Of a stretch of DNA of 64,000 nt, positions 42,084 through 51,759 are shown piece after piece (position 1 is the first letter of the stretch; each line of letters begins with the position of its first letter). The notes beneath the pieces were generated by a model. The model was not told where the DNA came from. It was given only the letters and a program-made list of their open reading frames with translations, and ran no database searches. The translations under genes and the position numbers were made by a program. The stretch is from Streptomyces katrae (GTDB lineage Bacteria; Actinomycetota; Actinomycetes; Streptomycetales; Streptomycetaceae): assembly GCF_002028425.1 (NCBI RefSeq), contig NZ_CP020042.1:3038001-3102000 (forward strand). Reading direction: 5' to 3'.

Positions 42084-43263
42084 ACCCCGACCCGAGGCCA
42101 CCCAATACCGTCCGCGCCCGCTCCTCGGCCCCGTCGCCGGCGGCGAGGTCCGGGGTGATGCCGCCCCCGTCGAGGCTGCGGCCCGCCGGGGTGCGGTACG
42201 TGCCGACCGTCAGCTCCGCCACCGCCCCGCCCGGCAGCGGGGTCGGCATCTGCACGGAGCCCTTGCCGAAGGTGCGGGTGCCGACCGTCACCGCGCGGCC
42301 GCGGTCCTGGAGGGCGCCGGTGACGAGCTCGGCGGCGCTCATCGTGCCGCCGTCCACGAGGGCCACCAGGGGGCGGCCGGTGTCCCCGCCGGGGGCGGCG
42401 TACAGGGCGCGCTCGGAGCCCCGTACGTCGTACGTCGCCACGAGCCCGCCGTCGAGGAACGCGGAGGCCGCCGTGACCGCCTCGGTGACCAGCCCGCCCG
42501 GGTTGCCGCGCAGGTCCAGCATCACCCCGCCGCCGGGCGGGGCCTCCCGTACGGCCTCCTTGACGCGCTCGCCCGAACCCCGGGTGAAGGAGGCCACCTT
42601 GATCACGGTGATGCCGCCCGCGAGGCGGCGTACGGTCACCGGGTCGGCGTGCAGCTCGGCCCGGCGGACGGTCTCGGTGAGGGCGGCGCCCTCCCGGCTG
42701 AGGCCGAGGACCACCGGGGTGCCGGCCTGGCCGCGCAGCAGGGCGACCACGTCGGCGACGGGCAGACCGGTGACCTCGCGGCCGTCGACGCTCAGCAACC
42801 GGTCGCCGGCGCGCAGCCCGGCCCGGGCGGCGGGGCTGTCGGGCTGGACCCGGTCGACCTCGATGCGGCCGTCGCCGCGGCGCCCGGTCCAGAGCCCGAC
42901 GCCGGTCCAGCGGCCGTCGAGGTCCTCGGCGAAGGCGGCGTACTCGCCCTGGTCGTAGACGGCGCCCCAGCGGTCCCCGCTGCGGCTGACGACCTCCTGG
43001 GCGGCCTTCTTGCCGGACTTCCCTTCGGCGACGGCCTCGGCGGCGGCCCGCGCGACGGCCTCCCGGTCGGCCGTCCCGGCGGGGGGGGCGGCGCCCGCCC
43101 CCGCGGTGCCCGCGAGGGCGGCGGGGGGAGCGTCGTCCACCTCCGCGCAGCCCCAGGGCCCGGTGGCGGCCGCGGTGCCCACGGACACGGCGAAGAGCAA
43201 CGTCAGAACGGCCCCGCGACGCAGGTCACGGGGCCGGAGACAGAGAGCGGGCAGACCCGGCAT
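42079..43263 (-). CDS. S41-family C-terminal processing protease
   Basis: 394 residues: N-terminal membrane anchor or signal (about 15-35), a PDZ domain (about 117-190, GRIEVDRVQPDSPAARAGLRAGDRLLSVDG) and the S41 catalytic domain with Ser309 (GGTMSAAELV) and Lys334 (TFGKGSVQ). Extracytoplasmic tail-specific protease of the CtpA type. It lies between ftsX and smpB, 67 bases from ftsX, a place where CtpA homologues are often found with ftsEX; it could trim a wall hydrolase or divisome partner, which is inference. Confidence 0.9.
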   Translation of the reverse strand: MPGLPALCLRPRDLRRGAVLTLLFAVSVGTAAATGPWGCAEVDDAPPAALAGTAGAGAAPPAGTADREAVARAAAEAVAEGKSGKKAAQEVVSRSGDRWGAVYDQGEYAAFAEDLDGRWTGVGLWTGRRGDGRIEVDRVQPDSPAARAGLRAGDRLLSVDGREVTGLPVADVVALLRGQAGTPVVLGLSREGAALTETVRRAELHADPVTVRRLAGGITVIKVASFTRGSGERVKEAVREAPPGGGVMLDLRGNPGGLVTEAVTAASAFLDGGLVATYDVRGSERALYAAPGGDTGRPLVALVDGGTMSAAELVTGALQDRGRAVTVGTRTFGKGSVQMPTPLPGGAVAELTVGTYRTPAGRSLDGGGITPDLAAGDGAEERARTVLGGLGSGS

Positions 43264-43330
43264 GCGGCCGAGTCTAGGACAAGCGCCGCTGCCGCAAGCG
43301 GGGTTGACCGCAGACGACAGGGGACGCTTG

Positions 43331-44314
43331 TCATACCTTCAGGTACTTGCGCAACGCGACGAACGCCGCCAGGGAGGGCATCAGCAGGCCGATGACCAGG
43401 ACCAGGGGGAGCTTGGTGAAGACCGCGTCCCAGCCGATGAAGTTGATCAGCTGGAGCTTGTCGCGGAGCGCGATGCCGTGGTCGATCACGAAGTACTGGA
43501 CGGCGCCCAGCATGCCGCAGGCGAAGCCCGCGCCGATGAGGCCGGCCACGGCCGCCTCCATGATGAACGGCACCTGGATGTAGAAGCCGGAGGCGCCCAC
43601 CAGCCGCATGATGCCGGTCTCCCGCCGACGGCTGAACGCCGAGACGCGCACCGTGTTGACGATCAGCAGCAGCGCCACGATCAGCATGATCAGCATGATG
43701 CCGAGGGCGGCCCAGTTGAGGGTGCCCAGCAGGGCGAAGAGGTTGTCGAGCTCGGTGGACTGGTCGGCCACCGACTGCACCCCGTCGCGGCCGGCGAAGG
43801 CCGAGGTGATGACCTCGTACTTCTCCGGGTTCTTCAGCTTGACCCGGAAGGAGTCGGGCATCTGGTCGGGGGTGACGACGGAGGCCAGTGCGGTGTGCCC
43901 GAAGCGCTCCTTGTAGTGCTTGTAGGCCTCGTCCGAGGACTCGTACATGACGGTCTGGACGAGGTCCATCTTCTTGAGCTCGCGCTCGATGCCCTGCTTC
44001 TGCTCGGGCGTGACCGCCCCCTTGGAGCAGGGCTTGCCGTTGCCGGCGGCGGGCGCGGCCGGGGTGCCCGGGGCGCCGGCGGCGGCCGGGGTGCTGTCGG
44101 CGGCGTCGACGGCGTCGTTCTTGGTGCAGAGGTAGACGGTGACGTTGACCTTGTCGTACCAGTACCCCTTCATGGCGCTGACCTGGTCCCGCATGAGCAG
44201 GGAGCCCCCGAAGAGGGCCAGCGACAGGGCCACGGAGATGATGACCGCGAAGGTCATGGTGAGATTGCGGCGGAGGCCTACGCCGATCTCCGACATGACG
44301 AACTGGGCGCGCAT
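43331..44314 (-). CDS. ftsX: Cell division ABC transporter permease FtsX
   Basis: 327 residues. One membrane helix near the N-terminus (about 18-41), a large extracytoplasmic domain with an Ala/Pro-rich insert (about 70-100), and three C-terminal helices. RRRETGIMRLVGAS after the second helix is the FtsX coupling motif. FtsEX activates peptidoglycan hydrolases at the septum. It begins 18 bases after ftsE, so they form an operon ftsE-ftsX. Confidence 0.95.
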   Translation of the reverse strand: MRAQFVMSEIGVGLRRNLTMTFAVIISVALSLALFGGSLLMRDQVSAMKGYWYDKVNVTVYLCTKNDAVDAADSTPAAAGAPGTPAAPAAGNGKPCSKGAVTPEQKQGIERELKKMDLVQTVMYESSDEAYKHYKERFGHTALASVVTPDQMPDSFRVKLKNPEKYEVITSAFAGRDGVQSVADQSTELDNLFALLGTLNWAALGIMLIMLIVALLLIVNTVRVSAFSRRRETGIMRLVGASGFYIQVPFIMEAAVAGLIGAGFACGMLGAVQYFVIDHGIALRDKLQLINFIGWDAVFTKLPLVLVIGLLMPSLAAFVALRKYLKV

Positions 44315-44332
44315 GGCGTCTTGAGGGACCTT

Positions 44333-45022
44333 TCAGTGCTGGTAGCCGTAGACGCCGCGCGACTGGTCGCGCACGAGTCGGCCCTGTTCGAGTTCGATGA
44401 CGCGCTTGCGCATCTGGTCCACGATCTGCTGGTCGTGCGTGGCCATGATGACGGTGGTGCCGGTCCGGTTGATCCGGTCCAGCAGCTTCATGATCCCGAC
44501 GGAGGTCTGCGGGTCGAGGTTGCCCGTCGGCTCGTCGGCGATCAGCAGGGCGGGGCGGTTGACGAAGGCGCGGGCGATGGCCACGCGCTGCTGCTCGCCG
44601 CCGGACAGCTCGCCCGGCATCCGGCCCTCCTTGCCGCCGAGGCCGACCAGTTCCAGGACCTGCGGGACGGCCTTGCGGATCTCACCGCGGGGTTTGCCGA
44701 TGACCTCCTGGGCGAAGGCGACGTTCTCGGCCACCGTCTTGTTGGGCAGGAGCCGGAAGTCCTGGAAGACGGTCCCCAGCTGGCGCCGCATGTGCGGGAC
44801 CTTCCAGTTGGAGAGCTTCGCGAGGTCCTTTCCCAGGACGTGCACCTGCCCGTGGCTCGCCCGTTCCTCGCGCAGGACCAGCCGTAGGAAGGTGGACTTG
44901 CCGGAGCCGGAGGAGCCGACCAGGAAGACGAACTCGCCCTTGGCGATGTCGAGGGAGACATCTCTGAGTGCGGGCCGGGTTTGCTTCGGGTAGGACTTGG
45001 AGACGTTGTCGAATCGGATCAC
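44333..45022 (-). CDS. ftsE: Cell division ATP-binding protein FtsE
   Basis: 229 residues from the GTG at 45022; upstream in-frame codons add unconserved residues. Walker A GSSGSGKS (36-43), LSGGEQQR signature (139-146), Walker B ending D163-E164, and a strongly conserved start [21 protein letters not shown]. It drives FtsX with ATP. No clear ribosome site precedes the GTG. First gene of ftsE-ftsX. Confidence 0.95.
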   Translation of the reverse strand: MIRFDNVSKSYPKQTRPALRDVSLDIAKGEFVFLVGSSGSGKSTFLRLVLREERASHGQVHVLGKDLAKLSNWKVPHMRRQLGTVFQDFRLLPNKTVAENVAFAQEVIGKPRGEIRKAVPQVLELVGLGGKEGRMPGELSGGEQQRVAIARAFVNRPALLIADEPTGNLDPQTSVGIMKLLDRINRTGTTVIMATHDQQIVDQMRKRVIELEQGRLVRDQSRGVYGYQH

Positions 45023-45250
45023 GGGTGCACCACGGTCGCCGGGAGTAGGTGTGCGTGACCATACGCGAACGGGCGCTGGGTGGGGACCCGGCATCCGGAG
45101 TTGCCCGATTTATCCCAAGCTCCCGGGCGAGCCCGATCGCTCTTGCCCGGACGGGCCGCGCCGAATGCCGGCGGAGCTGGCACAGTGGTAAGGGGAACGG
45201 ACTCGGTCCCCTTGCCGTTAAGCGTCATAAGGGGACGAGAGGAGGAGCGC

Positions 45251-45439
45251 ATGACATATGACCGGCTCGTGTGCGCGAACTGCGCCGCACCCGTCAGCCA
45301 GGGCCGCTGCCCGGTGTGCCGGGCGAACCGGGAGCGCCTCCAGCAGGAGGGCCCCTTCGCAGGGCTGAATCCGATGGCGCTCATCGCGCTCATGGTGGTG
45401 CTGGTGGCCGCGCTGGCACTGGTGGCCCGGGCCGCGTAG
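45251..45439 (+). CDS. Small zinc-ribbon membrane protein
   Basis: 62 residues. A CxxC...CxxC ribbon (C8, C11, C20, C23) at the N-terminus and one membrane helix at the C-terminus (about 41-61, MALIALMVVLVAALALVA). GGAGGAG lies a few bases before the ATG. I do not know a function. The gene is divergent from ftsE with about 230 bases between and is convergent with prfB. Confidence 0.8.
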   Translation: MTYDRLVCANCAAPVSQGRCPVCRANRERLQQEGPFAGLNPMALIALMVVLVAALALVARAA

Positions 45440-45471
45440 GCCGCGCCGCGTTCCGATCACAGGCCAAGGGA

Positions 45472-45506
45472 GAAGGGCCCGGACACCCACGGTGTCCGGG
45501 CCCTTC
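45472..45506. terminator. Bidirectional terminator before prfB stop
   Basis: Perfect 16-bp arms GAAGGGCCCGGACACC / GGTGTCCGGGCCCTTC around a three-base loop, between the convergent zinc-ribbon gene and prfB. Confidence 0.9.
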
Positions 45507-45523
45507 CTCACGGTGTGCGGCGC

Positions 45524-46636
45524 TTACGCGCTCTGCTGCTCCTGCTGCTTGCGCCAGCGGATGCCGGCTTCCAGGAAGCCGTCGATGTCGCCGTCGAGGA
45601 CCGCCTGCGGGTTGCCGACCTCGAACTCCGTCCGCAGGTCCTTGACCATCTGGTACGGGTGCAGGACGTAGGAGCGCATCTGGTTGCCCCAGGAGCTGCC
45701 GCCGTCCTTGAGGGCGTCCATCTTGGCCTGCTCCTCCTGGCGGCGGCGCTCCAGCAGCTTGGCCTGGAGCACGTTCATCGCGCTGGCCTTGTTCTGGATC
45801 TGGGAGCGCTCGTTCTGGCAGGAGACCACGATGCCGGTCGGGAGGTGCGTGATGCGCACGGCCGAGTCGGTGGTGTTGACGCCCTGGCCGCCGGGGCCGG
45901 ACGCGCGGTAGACGTCGACGCGCAGCTCGGTCTCGTCGATCTCGACGTGGTCGCTGGTCTCGACGACGGGCAGCACCTCGACGCCTGCGAAGGAGGTCTG
46001 GCGGCGGCCCTGGTTGTCGAAGGGCGAGATGCGCACCAGGCGGTGGGTGCCCTGCTCGACGGAGAGCGTGCCGTAGGCGTACGGGGCCTTGACCACGAAG
46101 GTGGTCGACTTGATGCCGGCCTCTTCCGCGTACGAGGTCTCGTAGATCTCGGTGGGGTAGCCGTGGCGCTCGGCCCAGCGCAGGTACATGCGCTGGAGGC
46201 GCTCGGCGAAGTCGGAGGCGTCGACGCCGCCGGCCTCGGCACGGATGTTGACCAGCGCCTCGCGCTCGGCGTACTCGCCGGAGAGCAGGGTGCGGACCTC
46301 CATCTCGTCCAGGGCCTTGCGGACGGACACCAGCTCGGCCTCCGCCTCGGCGAGGGTGTCCGCGTCGTCCATCTCCTGGGCGAGGTCGAACAGCACCGCG
46401 AGGTCGTCGATGCGGCCGCGGAGGGTCTCGGTCTTGCGGACCTCCGCCTGGAGGTGCGAAAGCTTGCTCGTGATCTTCTGGGCGGCGTCCGGGTCGTCCC
46501 ACAGGGACGGCGCGGCGGCCTGCTCCTCGAGCACGGCGATTTCTGCCCTCAGCTTGTCGAGGTCCAGGACGGCCTCGATCGACCCCATGGTCGAGGAGAG
46601 GGACTTCAGCTCTTCGGAAACATCGACGACTGCCAC
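45524..46636 (-). CDS. prfB: Peptide chain release factor 2
   Basis: 370 residues. The GGQ catalytic loop ([16 protein letters not shown]) and the SPF stop-codon-reading motif (RISPFDNQG) identify RF2, which reads UGA and UAA. The frame is open from start to end, so the +1 frameshift seen in many bacteria is absent, as usual in actinobacteria. Lone gene, convergent with the zinc-ribbon gene. Confidence 0.95.
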   Translation of the reverse strand: MAVVDVSEELKSLSSTMGSIEAVLDLDKLRAEIAVLEEQAAAPSLWDDPDAAQKITSKLSHLQAEVRKTETLRGRIDDLAVLFDLAQEMDDADTLAEAEAELVSVRKALDEMEVRTLLSGEYAEREALVNIRAEAGGVDASDFAERLQRMYLRWAERHGYPTEIYETSYAEEAGIKSTTFVVKAPYAYGTLSVEQGTHRLVRISPFDNQGRRQTSFAGVEVLPVVETSDHVEIDETELRVDVYRASGPGGQGVNTTDSAVRITHLPTGIVVSCQNERSQIQNKASAMNVLQAKLLERRRQEEQAKMDALKDGGSSWGNQMRSYVLHPYQMVKDLRTEFEVGNPQAVLDGDIDGFLEAGIRWRKQQEQQSA

Positions 46637-46716
46637 GGGTCCAGCGTAGCCGGTCCGCGGACGGCCATCTCCGGCCAGGCCGGATCAACGGCTTCGGAGC
46701 AGGGCGGGTACGGGCG

Positions 46717-46728
46717 TACGCTCACCGT
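46717..46728 (+). promoter_or_regulatory. Leaderless-type -10 element before the leader peptide
   Basis: TACGCT (46717-46722) plus CACCGT is followed directly by ATG at 46729, with no ribosome site. The -35 is poor. Fits a leaderless transcript. Confidence 0.4.
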
Positions 46729-46818
46729 ATGACCGTTCTACTCGTGAAGCGCCGCCATGTGGACCACATGCGTGTCACCACCACGAGCTGTCTGCCGCCG
46801 GACCTCGCACAAGCCTGA
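46729..46818 (+). CDS. Putative leader peptide (KRRHVDxxRV family)
   Basis: A 29-residue frame, MTVLLVKRRHVDHMRVTTTSCLPPDLAQA in two halves: a basic KRRHVD element, then RVTTTSC. I recall streptomycete leader peptides annotated by this (K/R)RRHVD-x-x-RV-x-C pattern before transporter and sulfur or cysteine-related genes. Its Cys21 would let it sense cysteine supply, though this is inference. It is 138 bases before the dioxygenase gene on the same strand and is probably leaderless. Confidence 0.6.
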   Translation: MTVLLVKRRHVDHMRVTTTSCLPPDLAQA

Positions 46819-46956
46819 TCAACCCCGATCCGACTTCGGTCCTGTACGCGGTCAGGTCCGCCCGGCGCCATCCCTGCCGGCCGGTCCGCTCCACGCTGCC
46901 CGCCGCCCCGCCATCTCTGGGGCACAGGACCCCGTGACATCCGAAACGGAGCCGTC

Positions 46957-47970
46957 ATGCCGTCCGCGCACCCCTCCTCCTCCCCTTCCCTCGCTGTGAT
47001 CGACCTCTCCCGGGCCGACGACCCCGCCGAGCGGGACGACTTCCTCAAGCAGCTGCACGCCGCCGCCCGCGACACCGGCTTCCTGTACCTGACCGGGCAC
47101 GGGATAACGGAGGCCGAGACCGCCCGCATCCTGGAGCTGACCCGGGCCTTCTTCGCGCTCCCGGAGGCCGACCGGCTGGCCGTGAGCAATCTGAACTCCC
47201 CGCACTTCCGCGGCTACACCCGCATCGGGCACGAGCTGACGGGCGGGGCCTCGGACTGGCGGGACCAGCTGGACGTGGGCGCGGAGCGGCCGGCGCCGCA
47301 GGTGGGGCCGGGTGACCCGGAGTACCTGTGGCTGGAGGGCCCGAACCAGTGGCCCGAGGCGCTGCCGGAGCTGCGGGAGGCGGTGCTGGGCTGGCAGGCG
47401 CGGCTGGCGGTGGTGGCGCACCGGCTGCTGCGGGAGCTGCTGGCGGCGATCGGGGCGCCCCCGGACTTCTTCGACGCGGCCTTCGCGGACCGGCCGCACC
47501 TGCACACGAAGCTGATCCGCTACCCCGGGTCGGCCCCCTCGGGTGCGGACCAGGGGGTCGGCGCGCACAAGGACTACGGCTTCCTGACGCTGCTGCTGCA
47601 GGACGGGGTGGGCGGGCTGCAGGTCGTCCGGGACGGCGGCTTCGTGGACATCCCGCCGCTGCCGGGGGCGTTCGTGGTGAACCTGGGAGAGCTGCTGGAG
47701 ATCGCCACGGAGGGGTACCTGGTGGCCACCGACCACCGGGTGGTCAGCCCGCCGGGGGCGGTGGAGCGGTTCTCGGTGCCGTTCTTCTACAACCCGAGGC
47801 TGGACGCGGTGATCGACACCGTGCCCGGGGAGTACCTGCGGGCCGCGCCGGGGGTCGCGCACGACGCGTCGAACCCGCTGCACGCGGAGTACGGGCGCAA
47901 CGAGCTGAAGGGCTGGGTCCGGGCGCACCCGGCGGTGGCACGGCGCTGGCACCCGTCGCTGGCCGCGTAA
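46957..47970 (+). CDS. Isopenicillin N synthase-like 2-oxoglutarate/Fe(II) oxygenase
   Basis: 337 residues of the double-stranded beta helix fold. The iron ligands are His204, Asp206 (GAHKDYGFLTLLLQD) and His260 (ATDHRVVS). The RxS motif, Arg271-Ser273, binds 2-oxoglutarate in most family members. DIOX_N region (about 12-125) precedes it. GGAG six bases before the ATG gives the start. True isopenicillin N synthase does not use 2-oxoglutarate and no other beta-lactam genes are here, so substrate is unknown. Control by the upstream leader peptide is possible. Confidence 0.88.
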   Translation: MPSAHPSSSPSLAVIDLSRADDPAERDDFLKQLHAAARDTGFLYLTGHGITEAETARILELTRAFFALPEADRLAVSNLNSPHFRGYTRIGHELTGGASDWRDQLDVGAERPAPQVGPGDPEYLWLEGPNQWPEALPELREAVLGWQARLAVVAHRLLRELLAAIGAPPDFFDAAFADRPHLHTKLIRYPGSAPSGADQGVGAHKDYGFLTLLLQDGVGGLQVVRDGGFVDIPPLPGAFVVNLGELLEIATEGYLVATDHRVVSPPGAVERFSVPFFYNPRLDAVIDTVPGEYLRAAPGVAHDASNPLHAEYGRNELKGWVRAHPAVARRWHPSLAA

Positions 47971-48033
47971 CCGTCCGGGGGCGGGGCCGGGGGGCCGCTG
48001 CGCGGAGCCGCCTCCCCGCCCCGCGCCCGACGG

Positions 48034-49308
48034 CTACGGCCGGGACGGCGACGAGTGCTTCGTGTCGCGCGGCGGCGGGGCGGACTCGTCGCCGGAGGCG
48101 GCCAGCCAGCTGCCCACCCCGACCGCCGCGGCCAGCGCCACCGCCGAGGCCGAGAGGACCAGCCGCCGCTTGCGCACCGCCTCCGCCCGGTGCCGGGGGG
48201 TGCCCGGCCGGTGCCCGCCGGCCGGCCGCGGGACGCGCGCGGTGCCCAGCGCCCCGCCCGCGAGCTCGTCGGGCGTCGGCACCCGCATGGAGGTGTGGGT
48301 GTCGCGGTTGGAATCCGTCGCGGACCCCGGGACCAGCGGCACCACCCCCCGCCGCCGCACCGGATCCGCCGCCGCCGACTCCTCCGACGCGCTCGCCGCC
48401 TCCGGCTCGGCCGGCTCCGCGTCGTCCGGCTCGTCCACGTCCAGCGGCGGCATCCCCGCCAGCAGCGGCAGCAGCTCCCGCAGCCGTACCGACAGCTCCG
48501 AGGCCCGCAGCCGCGACGCCGGGGCCTTGGCCAGGCACTGGACGATCAGCTGCCACAGCTCCTCGGGGATCCCCGGCAGCGGCACCACGGTCTCGGTGAC
48601 GTGCCGGCGCAGCACCGCGCCCGGGTGGCCCCCGCCGAAGGGGGTGAACCCGGCCAGCAGCTCGTAGAGCACCGTGGCGAGGGCGTATATGTCGACGGCC
48701 GCCCGCGGGGGCAGGCCCTCCACTATCTCCGGGGCCAGGTAGTCCGGCGTCCCGATGATCCGCGTCGCCTGCGCCGCCGCCCGCACCCCGGCCGGCACGG
48801 GGGCCCGGCGCGGGTGGTCGATGAGCTTGGCCACGCCGAAGTCGGTCAGCAGCGCGGGGTGCGCGCCGCCGGGACCGAGGGGGCCCTGCATGTCGAGCAG
48901 GACGTTCTCCGGCTTCACGTCCCGGTGGACGACGCCCGCCGCGTGCGCGGCGGCGAGCGCGTCCGCGACGTCCGCGACGATGGCCACGGCCGCCTCGGGG
49001 GCCAGCCGACGCTCGCGGTCGAGGCGCGTGCGCAGGTCCGTGCCGCGGACGAGGTCCATGACGAGGGCGAGGTCGTCGCCGTCCACGACCAGGTCGCGGA
49101 CGGAGACGATGTGCGGGTGCTCCAGGCCGAGCAGGGCGCTGCGCTCCTGGACGAAGCGTCCGACCAGTTCCTGGTCGCAGGCGAGGTCCTCGCGCAGCAG
49201 CTTGACCGCGACGGGCCCGTCCGGCCCCTCGCCCAGCCACACCGTGCCCGCGCTGCCTCGCCCCAGGATCTGGTGCGCTGTGTACCGGCTGCCGATCTTC
49301 CGTGCCAC
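48034..49308 (-). CDS. pkaB: Membrane Ser/Thr protein kinase, PkaB-like
   Basis: 424 residues. Kinase domain (about 8-270) with Gly-loop GRGSAG (16-21), Lys36, HRDVKPEN (catalytic Asp130) and DFG 156-158. A Pro/Ala/Asp/Glu linker precedes one membrane helix (about 386-403) and a short outer tail. The kinase domain is cytoplasmic. By position and size it corresponds to the PkaB kinase described for S. coelicolor; the correspondence is from memory. It is 200 bases downstream of the other kinase on the same strand. Confidence 0.85.
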   Translation of the reverse strand: MARKIGSRYTAHQILGRGSAGTVWLGEGPDGPVAVKLLREDLACDQELVGRFVQERSALLGLEHPHIVSVRDLVVDGDDLALVMDLVRGTDLRTRLDRERRLAPEAAVAIVADVADALAAAHAAGVVHRDVKPENVLLDMQGPLGPGGAHPALLTDFGVAKLIDHPRRAPVPAGVRAAAQATRIIGTPDYLAPEIVEGLPPRAAVDIYALATVLYELLAGFTPFGGGHPGAVLRRHVTETVVPLPGIPEELWQLIVQCLAKAPASRLRASELSVRLRELLPLLAGMPPLDVDEPDDAEPAEPEAASASEESAAADPVRRRGVVPLVPGSATDSNRDTHTSMRVPTPDELAGGALGTARVPRPAGGHRPGTPRHRAEAVRKRRLVLSASAVALAAAVGVGSWLAASGDESAPPPRDTKHSSPSRP

Positions 49309-49508
49309 GACTGCTCCCTCAGCGGCTGGCGTAACGCCCCAAAGCTACGCGGCCGAAGGGGGGCCCGGCGCTCCGGATCGCGGTGACCTTCACTTCTGCG
49401 GGCGAAATCACGCCCTGGAAGTCGACAAATCCACAAGGTCGGCGCTACGGAGGGCCGAAAAGGCCTTCCTGGGGCGCCCAGTTCGCGGGCCCCGGGGCTG
49501 CCTGGGCG

Positions 49509-51293
49509 TCAGGAACCGCTGCCGGAGCCGCCGTTCGTCTTGTCGCCGATCGAGCCGACGAAGTCAGCGACGTCCCTGCCCCAGCTCCACACCTGGTCCC
49601 ACCAGCCCTTGCCGGTGCCGACCCACTCCTGGAGCGGGGTCAGTTCCCAGACCAGCCAGCCGCCCACGAAGAGCAGCAGGATCAGGACGAGGCAGCCCTT
49701 GAGGCAGCCCAGGCCCGGGATGCGGACCGGGTTGGCGCTGCGGCGGCGCGGCTCGCGCGGCGGTCGCGGTTCGCGCGGGGGCTGCTGGCGGGGCGGGCGC
49801 TGCTGCGGGGGCTGCTGCACCGGCGGCTGCGGCTGCGGCGGCTGCCGGTACGGCGCCTGCTGCTGCGGGGGCTGGTACGCCTGCGGCTGCTGGTACGGCT
49901 GGGGCTGGGGGGCGTACTGGGGCGGCTGCTGGTACTGCTGCTGCTGCGGCGGCGGGGCCGGACGGTACTGCGGCGGCTGCTGGTACTGCTGCTGGTTCTG
50001 GCGCGGCTGGTGCTGCGGGGGCGGCGGGGCCTGGCGCTGCGGGCGGCGGCGCAGGGGGTCCTCGCCCGGGTCGAGGTACTGCATCTGCGTCTGCTCGTTG
50101 CGGTCCCGCGCTGCGGCCATCTGCGACTGCCACGGGTGCGGGGCGTCGGGCCGCTGCACGGGCGGCATGACGGAGGTCGGGTCGGGGGCGCCCGGGCCGC
50201 CGCCCGCGCCCGGCCCTCCGGCGACGGGCGGCAGGACGGTGGTGGCGTCCGCGCCGTCGACCGGCGGCAGGACGCTGGTCATGGCGTTCGGGTCGTACTC
50301 CCCCGCCGCCACCACGGGCGTCACCTCGGTCGGCGCGGCGCTCCCGGGGAACTGGGGGGCCGAGGTCGGGACCGGCGCCGGGGAGGGGTCGGGCGCGAGC
50401 AGCGCGCCGACGCCGAGGGCGGCCTCGACCTCGTCGGGCGAGGAGTGCACGCGGATGCCGGCGGCGACCACGCGCAGGCCGCGGGCCAGGCTCTCGGCGC
50501 TCGGCCGCTCGTCGGGCTCCTTGCGCAGGCAGCGCTCGATGACGATCCACAGCGCCTCGGGCACGGACGAGGGCCGCTGCGGGTCCTCGCTGAGGTGGCG
50601 GTGGAGCACCTCCAGCGCGGTGCCGCCGGCGAAGGGCGGGCGGCCGGTGAGGAGCTCGTACAGCAGGATGCCGGCGCCGTAGATGTCGACGGCGGAGGTC
50701 TGCGGGCGGCCCTCGGCGGACTCGGGGGCGACGTAGGCGGGGGTGCCGACGAACTCGTGGGTGCGGGTGAGGCCCGGGGAGTCGGCGAGGCGGGCGATGC
50801 CGAAGTCGGTGAGCATCGGCTTCATCTGCCCGTTGCTCTCGTCGAGCAGGACGTTGGCCGGCTTCAGGTCGCGGTGGACGACTCCGTCGGCGTGGCTGGC
50901 GGCGAGGGCGTCCGCGATCTGGGCGGTGAGCAGGGCCGCGGCGACCGGGCTGAAGGGGCCGTTCTGCCGGATGTACTTGTGCAGGTCCGGGCCGTCGATC
51001 AGGTCCATGACGAGGGCGAGGAGGTCGCCCTCGACCACGAGGTCGCGGGTACGGACGATGTTGGGGTGCGTCAGGCGCAGCAGGACGGAGCGTTCACGCA
51101 GGAAGCGCATGACGATGTCCGCGTCCTGGGCCAGCTCCTCCTTGAGGACCTTGATGGCAACGGTCTCGCCGGGCTGGCCGGCGACGGCCGCCTCCGCACC
51201 GGCCGTCTCCCGCTGGCGGGCACGCCAGACGGTGCCCGTGGCGCCGCGTCCGAGCGGCTCCTCGAGCAGGTACTTGCTGCCGACTGGCCGCAC
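49509..51293 (-). CDS. pkaA: Membrane Ser/Thr protein kinase with Gln/Pro-rich linker, PkaA-like
   Basis: 594 residues from a GTG with GGAG eight bases upstream. Kinase domain (about 8-270): Gly-loop GRGATG (15-20), Lys48, HRDLKPAN (Asp142), DFG 163-165. Then a Pro/Ala segment, a Gln/Pro/Tyr-rich stretch (about 410-505, many QQPPQY units), one membrane helix (about 532-552) and a Trp-rich outer tail. It resembles PkaA of S. coelicolor in position and layout, and is longer than my recollection of it. The kinase is inside the membrane. Divergent from the FHA-FtsK gene, with 466 bases between. Confidence 0.87.
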   Translation of the reverse strand: MRPVGSKYLLEEPLGRGATGTVWRARQRETAGAEAAVAGQPGETVAIKVLKEELAQDADIVMRFLRERSVLLRLTHPNIVRTRDLVVEGDLLALVMDLIDGPDLHKYIRQNGPFSPVAAALLTAQIADALAASHADGVVHRDLKPANVLLDESNGQMKPMLTDFGIARLADSPGLTRTHEFVGTPAYVAPESAEGRPQTSAVDIYGAGILLYELLTGRPPFAGGTALEVLHRHLSEDPQRPSSVPEALWIVIERCLRKEPDERPSAESLARGLRVVAAGIRVHSSPDEVEAALGVGALLAPDPSPAPVPTSAPQFPGSAAPTEVTPVVAAGEYDPNAMTSVLPPVDGADATTVLPPVAGGPGAGGGPGAPDPTSVMPPVQRPDAPHPWQSQMAAARDRNEQTQMQYLDPGEDPLRRRPQRQAPPPPQHQPRQNQQQYQQPPQYRPAPPPQQQQYQQPPQYAPQPQPYQQPQAYQPPQQQAPYRQPPQPQPPVQQPPQQRPPRQQPPREPRPPREPRRRSANPVRIPGLGCLKGCLVLILLLFVGGWLVWELTPLQEWVGTGKGWWDQVWSWGRDVADFVGSIGDKTNGGSGSGS

Positions 51294-51759
51294 GTCTCGC
51301 GCTCCCCTGCTGTCGTCCTGCTGTCGTGGGTCCCCTGCGGGGCCCGGTGGGTTTCCGGCCCAACTCTAGGGGGTGTCCCGATGGAGGACGCCGGCCGAGG
51401 GAGGTTGGTTGCCGCACATTTGTGCGAAGGGTGAGTTTTGCGGCGTATGCCGGAGGCTCTTTTCCCCGGAATTGCCTCGTCGCTCGCCCGGCCGGGTGGC
51501 CGGATCCGAGCGGCAGGGGGAGCCGGCCTCCGCGAATCAAGATCATTACTGGGCGGGTGCCGGGCGTGTTGCGGGCGACAGGTGCGAGGATGCACCCGTA
51601 CGGAACGGCCGGGACGGGAGCCCTGCCTTCCGGCTGACCTGAACGGACGAAGCGTCCGTGCCGGGCGGGGGGTTGACCGGGCAGACATGTCCCGCCGCTC
51701 CCCCCGCCGGGCGCCCGCACCGTGCACTGCGCTCCGCGCAGAAGGGACCGCTGACGGCG
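51294..51759. other. Divergent region pkaA / FHA-FtsK gene
   Basis: 466 bases without a gene. Contains a near-palindrome GCACATTTGTGC (51414-51425). Two promoters should lie here, but none is clear enough to mark. Confidence 0.45.

Noticed and set aside
45524..46636. Programmed +1 frameshift in prfB
   Set aside because: The frame is open from ATG to stop, and all RF2 motifs are in it.
46957..47970. Beta-lactam biosynthesis gene (true isopenicillin N synthase)
   Set aside because: The 2-oxoglutarate-binding RxS pair is present and no ACV synthetase or other cluster gene is near. Family-level naming only.
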